Of a stretch of 64,000 nucleotides of DNA, positions 34,952 to 44,609 are shown one piece after another. Position numbers and translations under genes: made by a program. The DNA is from Pseudomonas mediterranea CFBP 5447 (GTDB lineage Bacteria; Pseudomonadota; Gammaproteobacteria; Pseudomonadales; Pseudomonadaceae), in assembly GCF_000774145.1 (NCBI RefSeq), contig NZ_KN322987.1, positions 978,747-1,042,746 on the forward strand, read 5' to 3'. The notes under the pieces are model-generated. The model ran no database searches, was not told the origin of the DNA, and worked only from the letters and a program-made list of their open reading frames with translations. Numbering within the stretch: position 1 is the first letter of the stretch; each line of letters starts with the position of its first letter.

Positions 34952-36915
34952 TCGATCCACGCATTGTTGAAACGGATTATCACGTCAATCGATGTGTTCA
35001 AGAGGATGAATTGGCACGCGCGCTCTGCGAACAGCCCTGGGTCCCCGGCGTCCGAAGAGCCATTGCCGAACTGCTGGGCCAGTTTCTCGCCAACCTCGAT
35101 GGCGACACCGAGGACATTCCAGAGAAGCTGCGCGATCACAGCCTGCTGCACCAACAAGTACTCGACGATCTAGACCTGCCAGAGCGGTCGAATCACGCGA
35201 TTCACAGCATGCTCCAGAGTCTGATGCACAATAGCGCAGAGCGTGGCGAAGCCCGAATCGTCGGCCTTGCCCTGGGGGACGCACTGCTTGCACGCGCTCA
35301 GTTCACTACCGATATCGTGCCAGTGGCATTGCTAGCCAGATACGACTATCTACTTACCATCGGCTTCACTGAAGCGACCCGGGATGCTCTTGCGTCTACG
35401 GATCATCAACTCTGGGACGCCTTTGAATCACTCATTGCCTATGAGAATCGGCTCCACGCGGATCCGGGCCACTTCCGTCATAAAGATCGGATGGACATGC
35501 TCAAGGGATGGCATCAGGAAACGGACATTCACGAACTCTGGCATCTGTATGCCTGGGGAATGAGCTGTCTGCACCCAGAAGTGCTTTCTCTTTTAATGGC
35601 TGCCCGTCATGCCGATGCAAAACGCTTCCTGCAAATGGCCGAGAAGCTCACCTTTCCGACAATTGCAGCGGACATGCTCTACACATACGACATCCGCTAT
35701 GATTTCGACCATCTACTTGTGTTGCTAGCAAGTGCCCCGAACACCCAGAGTGACGAGGGCAACTGGAACCGAAACATGCTGGCTCCCTTGCTACTCAAGG
35801 TTGCCTTCCGGTATCTGCAGGACCTGGGCAACCCATCAGGAAGAGCGGAGCCTATGGCAGATCTCGACGAAATCAGAATCAAGGTTCGTTCGATTCTGTC
35901 GGTACTCCTCGCTCGTCCCGACGGTTATTACCTCTGCGTGAACTGGCTGGTCCACCTGTTGAGGCCGCTTCACCGGGTCTGGGCCTCCAAATATACCGAC
36001 ACGCTCATCGATGAATGCATTATTCAGTTGGCGAACAATGAGTTTCCAGCAGCAACGCTAATCTCATCTCCCGTGCAGCCACTGAAAATGGGACTCCAAG
36101 ATCTCAAACTGATCACTTTAGCGGACGAAGAAGACGAGCGAGCTTACTTTCATTTTTTTATCGCATTACTACTACACGAAAAAAAGCCCGTCGCAGCGGA
36201 CTTACGCGAAGCGTTCGAAAGCCTTCTGGTTACTGCCCGCAGTCAGTTCGGTTCCTCAACCGGGTACAAATACAGTTGGCAGCATACGTTGGTTGCAAAT
36301 CTCTATCTAAGCGATAAGAAGTCTTTAGCCGATAGATGGCGAGTAGCATTCAACCGTTTCGCCTCGATGCTCAGACGTGATCGACTGGGGCAGGCCGCCC
36401 AGGAAAACCTAGGCGTCCCAAGTCTGTTCCTCGCAGGTGTGGGCATTGCCATGATCCGCGCAGGCACGAGCCCAGACGCCCCGCCAGCCCTTACGGCGCA
36501 GATGGCCGAGCTGTGGTCGGCGGTCTTCGAGGCCGCCTTCCACGCCCACGTCTGCTCGGATCCTTTTGACACCTGGGCCACTGTGATCGAAGACCTGTTT
36601 CGGTGTTATCCGAGCATCCAGAGGCTCCAGGGAGATGATCGGTCAAGCGCACTACTGACTTACATCGACCGCCTGGGAGCGGATGACCGCCTGCTTACCC
36701 TGGCTATCACAGCACTCGGCACAGCGGGACTAGATCTGCTCGAAATTACCAAGGACGACAGTTTGCAAAGAGCGATGGAAGATCGCATCACCACTTACCT
36801 TGCATGGAGTCTGCAATTTGACTCAAGGCAACTACCCGCTCAACTGCGCGGTTACTGGCACAAAAGGCGCCATCGACGGCTTCCTGAGACCCCCAGGCCT
36901 GGCCAGCGTGCGTAA
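34948..36915 (+). CDS. Large unknown protein, partner of PLD-like protein
   Basis: A 655-residue protein I do not recognise. It looks mostly helical with many Leu/Ala/Arg-rich segments. It has no signal peptide, membrane helix, Walker motif or metal motif that I can see. Its ATG overlaps the PLD gene stop (ATGA), so the two are co-translated and probably act together. The helical, repeat-like character would suit a scaffold or sensor. Base composition is somewhat lower in GC than the backbone. Confidence 0.7.
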   Translation: MIDPRIVETDYHVNRCVQEDELARALCEQPWVPGVRRAIAELLGQFLANLDGDTEDIPEKLRDHSLLHQQVLDDLDLPERSNHAIHSMLQSLMHNSAERGEARIVGLALGDALLARAQFTTDIVPVALLARYDYLLTIGFTEATRDALASTDHQLWDAFESLIAYENRLHADPGHFRHKDRMDMLKGWHQETDIHELWHLYAWGMSCLHPEVLSLLMAARHADAKRFLQMAEKLTFPTIAADMLYTYDIRYDFDHLLVLLASAPNTQSDEGNWNRNMLAPLLLKVAFRYLQDLGNPSGRAEPMADLDEIRIKVRSILSVLLARPDGYYLCVNWLVHLLRPLHRVWASKYTDTLIDECIIQLANNEFPAATLISSPVQPLKMGLQDLKLITLADEEDERAYFHFFIALLLHEKKPVAADLREAFESLLVTARSQFGSSTGYKYSWQHTLVANLYLSDKKSLADRWRVAFNRFASMLRRDRLGQAAQENLGVPSLFLAGVGIAMIRAGTSPDAPPALTAQMAELWSAVFEAAFHAHVCSDPFDTWATVIEDLFRCYPSIQRLQGDDRSSALLTYIDRLGADDRLLTLAITALGTAGLDLLEITKDDSLQRAMEDRITTYLAWSLQFDSRQLPAQLRGYWHKRRHRRLPETPRPGQRA

Positions 36916-37171
36916 AACGGTTGTCGGACCTGCCAGGCCTGCAAACTCGACGGCGCATGTGAGCGGGTCAATACGGCATGTATCTGCGAAGCCGTTTGAA
37001 TAACGCAAAAACCGCTCTAATGAGGGCGGTTCGGTTTATCACCGGAACTTGTAGGTCCGCCACCCACCTATACGCGTAATCTGTGGTTAGCCGGTAAGAC
37101 TCAAGGACAAAAGGGCCAGCAGAAGTGTAACCTCGGCTTCCTAAACCGTTGTACAGCTTGAGCTTATCCCG

Positions 37172-38077
37172 ATGCTCCAGAAACACCTCATCCGCCGGCT
37201 CGACCTCATCACCCTCCAGCTGTTCGTCAGCGTGCATCAGGAGGGTACGCTGACCCGAGCAGCGGAGTTGGAGATGATCGCGCTTTCGGCGGCGAGCAAG
37301 CGTATGAACGACATGGAACAGGCCCTTGGTATAGAGCTGTTCGAGCGCAACGCCAAGGGTATGGAGCTGACGGCCGCAGGCGAAACCCTGCTTTATTACG
37401 CCAAGCGGATTCTGACCGATGTCGAAAAGATCAGTATCGATGTTGGCGAGCACCTGCACGGGGTACGTGGCTATGTTCGTATGCTCGCCAATATCTCCGC
37501 CATCATCGAGTTCTTGCCGGAGGACTTACAGGCGTTCATTGCCGATCACGGGCAAGTGAAGATCAATCTGGAAGAGCGCCCCAGTGCCGGGGTGGTGAAA
37601 GGTATTCTGGATGGGGTGGCCGACATCGGGATCTGCTCTGCGGATACAGAAATCAAAGGGCTTCACGCGGTGCCGTACCGCCAGGATGAGTTGGTCGTGG
37701 TCATGCGCCCGGAACACCGTCTGGCCGCAAGAGAACGGATCGCCTTTGCCGAGACGCTCGACTTCGATCACGTCGGCCTGCACGCCGACAGCTTCATCAA
37801 TCTGCGCACCCACGCGGCCGCACGCAGTTGCGGAAAAGCGCTGCGGCTTCGCATCCATGTGCCGGGGTTCGACGCGGTGTGCCGGATGGTCCAGGCTGAC
37901 CTGGGCATCGGAGTGCTGCCGCGCAAGGCGTTCGAGCTTATTGGCCGGTCGTTGGGCTTGAAGGCGGCGGCACTGGAAGATGATTGGGCCATTCGCAGCA
38001 TGCTGCTGGTGATCCGGAACGAGGACGCAATTTCGCCGGTTAGCAAGTTGTTGTACAGGCATCTTCAAGGGCTCTGA
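37172..38077 (+). CDS. LysR-family regulator of the CoA-transferase/lyase operon
   Basis: A 301-residue LysR regulator with an N-terminal HTH (L-F-V-S-V-H-Q-E-G-T-L-T-R-A-A-E) and S-A-A-S-K-R-M-N-D-M-E, followed by the usual effector domain ending G-I-G-V-L-P-R-K. It is unusual in being upstream of, and co-directional with, the genes it probably controls. A perfect 7-bp inverted repeat lies in the 110-bp gap before the CoA-transferase gene. The effector is unknown. Confidence 0.92.
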   Translation: MLQKHLIRRLDLITLQLFVSVHQEGTLTRAAELEMIALSAASKRMNDMEQALGIELFERNAKGMELTAAGETLLYYAKRILTDVEKISIDVGEHLHGVRGYVRMLANISAIIEFLPEDLQAFIADHGQVKINLEERPSAGVVKGILDGVADIGICSADTEIKGLHAVPYRQDELVVVMRPEHRLAARERIAFAETLDFDHVGLHADSFINLRTHAAARSCGKALRLRIHVPGFDAVCRMVQADLGIGVLPRKAFELIGRSLGLKAAALEDDWAIRSMLLVIRNEDAISPVSKLLYRHLQGL

Positions 38078-38083
38078 ATCGCG

Positions 38084-38104
38084 GTCTTCGTATTTCGCGA
38101 AGAC
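38084..38104. promoter_or_regulatory. Inverted repeat before CoA-transferase gene
   Basis: GTCTTCG-N7-CGAAGAC is a perfect 7-bp palindrome 6 nt after the LysR stop. It could be a LysR operator, as the spacing is right for a T-N11-A type site, or a hairpin. No T-tract follows, so an operator is slightly favoured. Confidence 0.4.
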
Positions 38105-38187
38105 TCGTTCCAAATTTACGGTTGGTAGCGAGTGGTTGGCCTCTCTTAGGCTTGGATCAAATTCCAAGAACACGAGGCTACATCCCC

Positions 38188-39378
38188 ATGACTGCCCTTA
38201 ACGGCCTTCGCGTCATTGAAATCGGTACGTTAATCGCCGCTCCATTTGCAGCACGCCTACTCGGTGAGTTTGGTGCGGAGGTGATCAAGATCGAGTCGAT
38301 GGGTCATGGTGACCCCCTACGCAAATGGCGAAAGATGCATGAAGGCACTTCGCTGTGGTGGTACTTGCAATCGCGAAACAAGAAGTCCCTTGCGCTCAAT
38401 CTGAAAGCCCCTGAGGGCATCGACATCGTCAAGCAATTGGTCGAAAGCGCCGATGTGCTTATCGAAAACCTTCGTCCTGGGGCGCTGGAAAAGCTGGGAT
38501 TGGGCTGGGATGTACTGCATGCACTGAACCCCAGGCTCACGCTGGTACGCATTTCCGGTTATGGCCAAACGGGCCCCTACCGCGATCGACCGGGCTTCGG
38601 TGCCATTGGCGAGGCGATGGGAGGTATTCGCTACACCACCGGTACGCCTGGCATCCCACCGGCGCGGGTCGGGGTGAGCCTCGGTGATTCGCTCGCTTCG
38701 CTGCATGCGGTGATCGGGGCGCTGATGTCGGTGCTTCGGGTCAAGACAGGCCAGGGTGAGGGGCAGGTTGTGGACGTATCGCTGGTCGAAAGTGTGTTCA
38801 ACGTCATGGAAAGCCTGGTACCGGAGTACGCCATGATGGGGCACGTTCGTGAGCGTACGGGCGGCTCCTTGCCGGGCATCGCACCCTCCAATACCTACCC
38901 AACAGCCGACAATGCCTACGTGGTGATCGCCGGCAACAGCGACCCGATCTTCAAGCGCCTGATGACGGCCATCGGTCGGGCTGACCTTGCCGCACGTGAC
39001 GACCTGGCGCAGAACGATGGCCGCGCGCTTCAAAGTGAAATGCTCGATGCGGCGATCGCAGCTTGGACCACGAGCCACCCGATCGAGCACGTGTTGAGGG
39101 CTCTTGAACAGGCTGAAGTTCCTGCCGGCCGCATCTACTCGGTGGCGGACATCGTTGCCGATCCCCATTACCAAGCTCGCGACATGATTCTCGATGCCAC
39201 CTTGCCCGACGGTGCCGAGGTGATGATGCCCGGCATTGTACCGAAGCTTTCACAAACCCCTGGTCAGGTGAACTGGCAAGGTCCTGCGCTCGGACAGCAC
39301 ACCGAGGGCGTTCTCGGCGAACTGGGTTTCAGCGATTCGCAGATCCAGCGCTTCAAGGCTGAAGGAGTCGTGCAGTGA
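38188..39378 (+). CDS. CaiB/BaiF (class III) CoA-transferase
   Basis: A 396-residue family III CoA-transferase. The N-terminal L-R-V-I-E-I-G-T-L-I-A-A-P-F segment is followed by G-A-E-V-I-K-I-E, V-L-I-E-N-L-R-P-G, and the catalytic Asp in V-G-V-S-L-G-D-S-L-A near residue 168. It would form the CoA thioester that the next enzyme cleaves. I chose the ATG at 38188, preceded by GAGG. The lyase gene overlaps its stop (GTGA), so the two are translationally coupled. Candidate substrates are 3-hydroxy-3-methylglutarate or citramalate-like acids; I cannot choose from sequence. Confidence 0.92.
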   Translation: MTALNGLRVIEIGTLIAAPFAARLLGEFGAEVIKIESMGHGDPLRKWRKMHEGTSLWWYLQSRNKKSLALNLKAPEGIDIVKQLVESADVLIENLRPGALEKLGLGWDVLHALNPRLTLVRISGYGQTGPYRDRPGFGAIGEAMGGIRYTTGTPGIPPARVGVSLGDSLASLHAVIGALMSVLRVKTGQGEGQVVDVSLVESVFNVMESLVPEYAMMGHVRERTGGSLPGIAPSNTYPTADNAYVVIAGNSDPIFKRLMTAIGRADLAARDDLAQNDGRALQSEMLDAAIAAWTTSHPIEHVLRALEQAEVPAGRIYSVADIVADPHYQARDMILDATLPDGAEVMMPGIVPKLSQTPGQVNWQGPALGQHTEGVLGELGFSDSQIQRFKAEGVVQ

Positions 39379-40313
39379 TCACTGACTATTCCCAGCGTCT
39401 TGTCGTGCAGGAAGTTTCCCCTCGCGATGGCCTGCAGATCGAGCCGGTGTGGGTCGAGACGGCGGACAAGATTGCCTTGATTGACGCGTTGTCGCTGGCC
39501 GGCTTCTCGCGTATCGAAGCGGGTTCGTTCGTGTCGCCCAAGGCAATTCCCGCCCTGCGAGACGGCGAAGCGGTCTTTTCCGGCATCCAGCGGCAGCCAG
39601 GCGTCATCTATACCGCTCTGGTACCGAATCTCAAGGGTGCCCAGCGGGCAATCCAGGCGGGGGCTGATGAGATCAACATGGTAATGTCCGCCAGTCAGAC
39701 ACATAATCGCGCCAACATGCGCATGAGCTGTGAGCAGTCGCTTGCCGCCTTCGTCGACATTGTGCAATTGGCCCAAGAAACCTCCCTCCTGCTTAACGCG
39801 ACCGTCGCCACCGCTTTTGGCTGCCCGTTCGAGGGGGTCATCGACGAAGACCGGGTCTTGGACATCGTCGAGACGTACATGGACCTTGGCGTTACCGGCA
39901 TCACCCTCGCGGATACCACGGGCATGGCCAATCCTCGCCAGGTCCATCGGATTGTCCGGCGCGTGCTCACTCGGGTTGCTCCATCTGCGCTGACCCTGCA
40001 CTTCCACAACACCCGCGGCCTGGGGCTTTGCAATGTCCTGGCGGCTTATGAGGCCGGTGCCCGCCGTTTCGATGCCTCGCTGAGTGGTCTGGGCGGCTGT
40101 CCCTTTGCCCCCGGAGCATCCGGCAACATTTGCACCGAAGACCTGGTGAACCTGTGTCATGAGATGGGTATCGAGACGGGCATCGATTTGCCCCTTCTGC
40201 TGGACCAGTCACGCAAGCTTCCCGCACTACTCGGCCATGAGTTGCCTGGCCAACTGGTCAAGGCCGGTCGCAACTGCGATCTCCATCCGACGCCTGCCGG
40301 ATTGCCCCTCTGA
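39375..40313 (+). CDS. Hydroxymethylglutaryl-CoA lyase family enzyme
   Basis: A 312-residue DRE-TIM metallolyase. The family signature V-S-P-R-D-G-L-Q is near residue 14, followed by C-P-F-E-G, the metal-site H-F-H-N-T-R-G and the catalytic-Cys loop G-G-C-P-F-A-P-G-A-S-G-N near residue 240. It starts with GTG in a GTGA overlap. It would split a 3-hydroxyacyl-CoA into acetyl-CoA plus a keto acid (acetoacetate for HMG-CoA, or pyruvate for citramalyl-CoA). The dedicated CoA-transferase and MFS transporter suggest an externally supplied acid. Confidence 0.92.
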   Translation: MITDYSQRLVVQEVSPRDGLQIEPVWVETADKIALIDALSLAGFSRIEAGSFVSPKAIPALRDGEAVFSGIQRQPGVIYTALVPNLKGAQRAIQAGADEINMVMSASQTHNRANMRMSCEQSLAAFVDIVQLAQETSLLLNATVATAFGCPFEGVIDEDRVLDIVETYMDLGVTGITLADTTGMANPRQVHRIVRRVLTRVAPSALTLHFHNTRGLGLCNVLAAYEAGARRFDASLSGLGGCPFAPGASGNICTEDLVNLCHEMGIETGIDLPLLLDQSRKLPALLGHELPGQLVKAGRNCDLHPTPAGLPL

Positions 40314-40415
40314 CGATTCGCCAGCGCAAGCGATGTGCTTGCGCGCAAATCCTGGTCGTTGTCCAGACTACAAAAACAATCGGGCTCCGAAACGGAAGCC
40401 TATCTGGAGATTGAA

Positions 40416-41747
40416 ATGAGTGTATCCACAACCTCTGCCGGCAGCCTCGGCGACGATGTCAATGCTGAAAAATCGGTCGTGCGCAAAGTCGCCTGGCGGA
40501 TCATGCCCCTGATCATGATCTGCTACCTGTTCGCTTTTTTTGATCGTATCAATATCAGCTTCGCCAAGTTTCAACTGCAGGCCGACCTGTCCTTGAGCGA
40601 CACGGCTTACGGTTTGGGCGCCGGGCTGTTTGTGGTGGGTTACGTACTGTTCGAAGTGCCGAGCAACATGATGCTCTACAAGGTCGGTGCACGACGGTGG
40701 ATCGCACGGATCATGATGTCCTGGGGCGTCGCCACTGCCTTGATGGTCTTCGTTACGTCCGAATGGCAGTTCTATGTCTTGCGATTCGTGATTGGCGCCA
40801 TGGAAGCAGGATTCGCACCTGGCGTGCTTTACTACCTTACTCTGTGGTTCCCGCAAAGCTACCGTGGCCGCATCACCTCCACACTCTTCCTGGCCTCTGC
40901 CTTCGCGGGCCTGATCGGTGCTCCAGTGTCCGGTCTGGTGCTCGGACATATGGATGGTGTCCTCGCCTTACGTGGCTGGCATTGGCTGTTCCTGCTGGGA
41001 GGCGTTCCCTGTGTCCTATTGGGCCTGGTCGTGCTGCGGACGCTCAAGGACCGTGTGCAGGATGCGACGTGGCTGACGACTGAAGAGAAGGCGCTGCTGG
41101 CCCGGCATATTTCCAGCCACGAAGCCAACAAGCATGGCTCGCTCTTGGCGGCGATCAAGCTTCCTGGCTTCCTCATGCTCGGCTTGATCTACTTTTTGAT
41201 CCAAGTGGCTTCCTATGGACTGAACTTCTGGGCGCCTCAGCTGATACGCAGTGCCGGCACCCAAAGTCCTGTCATCATTGGTTTGTTGACTGCTGTGCCC
41301 TACATCTGCGGTGCGATCAGCATGTTGGTCATCGGTCGACTTTCGGATATCAGCGGGGAGCGACGCAAGTTCGCGTGCGGCTTGGTCGTGCTGGGTGCGC
41401 TCGGCTTTTTCAGCGCCGGTATCTTCGCACAACACACGATTTTTTTGATCGGCGCCCTGGCGCTGTTGGGTGCAGGCATTATCGCTTCGATCCCGGCGTT
41501 CTGGGCTTTACCGCCCAAATTGTTGGCAGGGGCCGGGGCCGGCGCTGCAGGAGGGATCGCCCTGATCAATACCATGGGTCAGTTCGGTGGCATTGTCAGC
41601 CCAGTCATGGTGGGTCACATCAAGGATTTAACCGGTAGCACCACCCCAGCACTCTATGTGATTGGCTTCACCAGTCTACTGGCAGCAGCCCTGCTGTATT
41701 GGGCTTTACCGGAACGCCTAAGAACCAAGGATCAGACTCGGCAGTGA
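40416..41747 (+). CDS. MFS transporter, anion:cation symporter type
   Basis: A 443-residue major-facilitator protein with about 12 membrane segments. The ACS-type opening F-D-R-I-N-I-S-F-A-K is at the end of TM1, with the TM2-3 loop G-A-R-R-W-I-A-R and a central basic loop. GGAGA lies 5 nt before the ATG at 40416. The ACS family imports organic anions, so it probably brings in the substrate of the CoA-transferase/lyase pair with which it forms an operon. Confidence 0.93.
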   Translation: MSVSTTSAGSLGDDVNAEKSVVRKVAWRIMPLIMICYLFAFFDRINISFAKFQLQADLSLSDTAYGLGAGLFVVGYVLFEVPSNMMLYKVGARRWIARIMMSWGVATALMVFVTSEWQFYVLRFVIGAMEAGFAPGVLYYLTLWFPQSYRGRITSTLFLASAFAGLIGAPVSGLVLGHMDGVLALRGWHWLFLLGGVPCVLLGLVVLRTLKDRVQDATWLTTEEKALLARHISSHEANKHGSLLAAIKLPGFLMLGLIYFLIQVASYGLNFWAPQLIRSAGTQSPVIIGLLTAVPYICGAISMLVIGRLSDISGERRKFACGLVVLGALGFFSAGIFAQHTIFLIGALALLGAGIIASIPAFWALPPKLLAGAGAGAAGGIALINTMGQFGGIVSPVMVGHIKDLTGSTTPALYVIGFTSLLAAALLYWALPERLRTKDQTRQ

Positions 41748-42240
41748 AATACTGTTTGCCTGGGTCGCCCATGTTGTGCGCGGCCCGGGAGTCATGCCAC
41801 CGTTTCTGCCAGAAAAGTTTGTACCTTCTTACCAAGCTGTGTGGTCAAGCCAAAGCTCTGATTGCAGCTCGAGCCATTCGCCTCCTCCAGGACACCTTGG
41901 ATTTGCAACTGCGACTGATCAAAAACGCTCAGAAGATGTTTCAGCACGTAAATTATATGTCTAGTCCTGAATAAGGTTTACACCTAGAAGGGTCGCGAAG
42001 ACGGGCTTCCATGATGTCGCGTTTAAACAACAATCATCCTGTTACGGATTGCAAGGCTGCACACTGAGGTTCGGGCATGGCGCCATTGCGTCCGAAGCCT
42101 TCACGCGCTGTTCGGCACGAAGGATGCCCCCCGTACGACACAGTTCGTCAGATACAAATCCCAAACTATGTGCTCACGGGCAAAATGGCAAAATATGCCA
42201 ACGATCGAAAGAACCTGTTTGCCCAGAGCTGGAGCTAATT
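41748..42240. other. Intergenic region before parD
   Basis: About 490 bp without a supported gene. Short open frames here have no Shine-Dalgarno and no recognisable product. It presumably holds the parD promoter. Confidence 0.5.
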
Positions 42241-42531
42241 ATGGCGACCCGAAACGTTGTGCTCACCCCTCACCAGGAACAGGTTATCCAGGACCTGGTG
42301 CAGTCCGGCCGTTATCAGAATGCCAGCGAAGTGATGCGAGATGGTTTACGTCTACTGGAGCAGCGCATCGCCGAAGACACCGCCAAAATTGAGGCCCTGC
42401 GTCAGGCGACCTCGATCGGCATCATGGACCTTGAGCACGGGCGTTTTACTCATTTGAACGAAGGGGATCTGGAGCACTACCTCGAGGGCTTGAGCCTGGA
42501 GGCAACGATCCCCGCGAGAGATAAACACTGA
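42241..42531 (+). CDS. parD: ParD-type antitoxin
   Basis: A 96-residue type II antitoxin. The N-terminal ribbon-helix-helix (V-V-L-T-P-H-Q-E-Q-V-I-Q-D-L-V-Q-S-G-R-Y-Q-N-A-S-E-V-M-R) is the CopG/ParD signature, and the acidic C-terminal tail is the toxin-binding part. I chose the ATG at 42241, preceded by GGAGC; the frame stays open further upstream but loses coding character. It would bind its own promoter and neutralise ParE, but the toxin gene next to it is broken. Confidence 0.9.
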   Translation: MATRNVVLTPHQEQVIQDLVQSGRYQNASEVMRDGLRLLEQRIAEDTAKIEALRQATSIGIMDLEHGRFTHLNEGDLEHYLEGLSLEATIPARDKH

Positions 42532-42533
42532 GC

Positions 42534-42888
42534 CTGCCACAGTATCGAATTTCCAACGCGGCGCGCCGACATTGTCGACATCCTCAGGCTCTCCCAAACG
42601 CAGTTCGGCAATCAAGCACGGCAGCGCTACCAGGCACTGATCCTCGCGGCGCTGCAAGCGATTGCCGACACACCTTATCGCATTGGCAGCCACGACCGTG
42701 ACGAGCTTGCGCCGGGCCTTCGCAGCTATCACCTCATCTATTCACGTCAGCAGGCCAAACAAACCCATGGCACGGTCAAAAGCCCGCGCCATATCGTGTT
42801 CTATCGCGTGGCAAACGACGACGTGATCGAGGTCGTCCGACTTCTTCATGACGCCATGGAAGTGCAACTGCACTTGCCTAATGACTGA
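42534..42888 (+). pseudogene. Frameshifted ParE-type toxin
   Basis: Directly after parD, one frame reads L-P-Q-Y-R-I-S-N-A-A-R. After a shift near 42568 the other frame reads A-D-I-V-D-I-L-R-L-S-Q-T-Q-F-G and continues to a normal ParE end (I-V-F-Y-R-V ... V-V-R-L-L-H-D-A-M-E). Joined, this is a full-length ParE/RelE-superfamily toxin. The gene also begins with CTG where an ATG is expected. The toxin is therefore probably inactive, or the shift is a sequencing error. Confidence 0.8.
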
Positions 42889-43627
42889 TCAACTACCTGG
42901 CCCAAAGGCTTAACTGGCCATGAACAGCGAAGGTAAGGCGCCCGCCTCTACATCTCAACCTGAGCGCCCTCGCTGTCAGCCGACTCGGTGACCCATTGAA
43001 GCGGCGGGTTTTGGACCCGACCGGACTCTCGAGACCCACGACCAGAAACACGATGCTCAACTTTGCGTAAATGTCACGCACAAAAAAAAGCCACTCATCT
43101 GAGTGGCTTTTTTTGAATCTTGGAGCGGGAAACGAGACTCGCATCTGGTGTCCGACTCGTTGAAACATAAGGGGTTTATTTTTTTCCGTAGCAGAAAAAG
43201 ACTTAATTCTGGACTTGTTTTTTGGGAGTATCAAGAACGCAAAAGGCAGTTACTGAGCGACTCGGTATCAGCCGAGTTGGCGTTCATTGAACCCTGACCG
43301 ACGGGAACGTCGTCAGTCGAGGTCGTCCTCCATGACCTATCCAGAATTTTGACGTGGTGGTATTGCGCAGTCCTCAGTTGGATGTTTATGCACGGACCTG
43401 CCTTTGAGCAGACCACTCCCGGCAATTTTCTAATCAGAATACGCCCACAGATGCAAGCTTCCTTCGGGGTTGTGTTTCGAGCATCGTAGCGAACGCACTA
43501 ACCGAGAGTTCCCGGCGCCTTTTGGGAAGGCCAGCTCTTAACCCTTGCCGTTGGTGCGGTGGCGACAGAGCAGTTGTCGACGTACAGCTGGTGCCACGAC
43601 TGCCCTATTTCCATGCAACCAATGCAA
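42889..43627. other. Intergenic region between parE remnant and catA
   Basis: About 740 bp with no supported gene. It contains a clear bidirectional rho-independent terminator (43082-43114). Short frames look non-coding; it may include degraded sequence. Confidence 0.55.
43082..43114. terminator. Bidirectional rho-independent terminator
   Basis: GCCACTC-AT-CTGAGTGGC-type stem (GCCACTCA/TGAGTGGC) flanked by an A-tract on the left and a T-tract on the right, so it works on both strands. It can end the catBCA transcript, which arrives from the right. Confidence 0.85.
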
Positions 43628-44557
43628 TCAATCTTCAAGTGCGCGAACCCTCTTATGGCGCTGCTGTTCCTCAGGCTGGGCGGACGGCTGCAAAGTGAAA
43701 TCGAATTCGATCTCGGCAAAGCGACCGCTGACGCCGTATACCGCGGCGCGCTGCTGATCTTCACAGAAGGTGATTTTTGCGATCAACTCGTCGCGGGTCG
43801 CGTAGGCGAAATCGTTGTATAGGTATTGATCGCCATCGAGATTGATCTGGGTGGTCAGGTGGCGATGATCGGGCGCGGAGATAAAGAAGTGCACGTGCGC
43901 AGGGCGCTGGCCGTGACGGCCGAGTTGATCGAGCAATTGCTGGGTTGGGCCGTCCGGCGGGCAGCCGTAGCCCGACGGTACGATGCTGCGGAATTTGTAG
44001 CGGCCCTCAGAATCAGTGACGATACGGCGGCGCAGGTTGAATTCCGATTGTGCATTATCGAAGTAGGAGTATGTACCGCTGGTGTTGGCGTGCCAGACAT
44101 CCACCACCGCCCCAGCCAGAGGCTCGCCGGCGGTATTGAATACCCGGCCTTGCATAAACAATGTCACACCTGGATCGAGACCGTCGTCAAGGCGTGCCTC
44201 TCCCTGGGACAACGGTGCACCGGCTACATACAAGGGACCTTCGATGGTCCGCGGTGTGCCGCCAATCTTACCGGCCTGCTCGTCTTGGGCATCCATCAGC
44301 AGGTCAAGGTAATGTTCCAGGCCGAGCCCAGCCACCAACAACCCGGCCTCCCGACGCGCACCAAGAACGTTGAGGTAGTTGACAGCTTTCCAGAATTCTT
44401 CCGGGGTTACGGCCAGGTCTTCAATGACCTTCACCGAGTCACGGAGAATGCGGTAGACAAGAGCCTTGGTACGCGGGTTACCGCCATCGTTGTGGAGGCC
44501 GCTGACTTCTTCGAGAAACTTCTGCGCATCGGCAGTGAGGGAGATTTTGGCGTTCAT
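43628..44557 (-). CDS. catA: Catechol 1,2-dioxygenase
   Basis: A 309-residue intradiol dioxygenase that opens catechol to cis,cis-muconate with O2 and non-haem Fe(III). The four iron ligands are visible in order: Tyr in S-G-T-Y-S-Y-F, Tyr in P-S-G-Y-G-C-P-P, and two His in R-P-A-H-V-H-F-F. The N-terminal helical linker domain typical of CatA covers residues 1-100. It is last in catBCA, 52 nt after catC. Length and motifs match Pseudomonas CatA closely. Cytoplasmic. Confidence 0.97.
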   Translation of the reverse strand: MNAKISLTADAQKFLEEVSGLHNDGGNPRTKALVYRILRDSVKVIEDLAVTPEEFWKAVNYLNVLGARREAGLLVAGLGLEHYLDLLMDAQDEQAGKIGGTPRTIEGPLYVAGAPLSQGEARLDDGLDPGVTLFMQGRVFNTAGEPLAGAVVDVWHANTSGTYSYFDNAQSEFNLRRRIVTDSEGRYKFRSIVPSGYGCPPDGPTQQLLDQLGRHGQRPAHVHFFISAPDHRHLTTQINLDGDQYLYNDFAYATRDELIAKITFCEDQQRAAVYGVSGRFAEIEFDFTLQPSAQPEEQQRHKRVRALED

Positions 44558-44609
44558 GGTGATTCCTCATCTTGTAATTATTAGCTTGGCAAAACTGAAC
44601 AGGCTGGGT

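Noticed and set aside
37010..37031. AACCGCTC/GGGCGGTT stem after the 655-aa gene as a terminator
   Set aside because: The stem is real but short, has a G-T pair and no T-tract follows, so I did not list it as a terminator.
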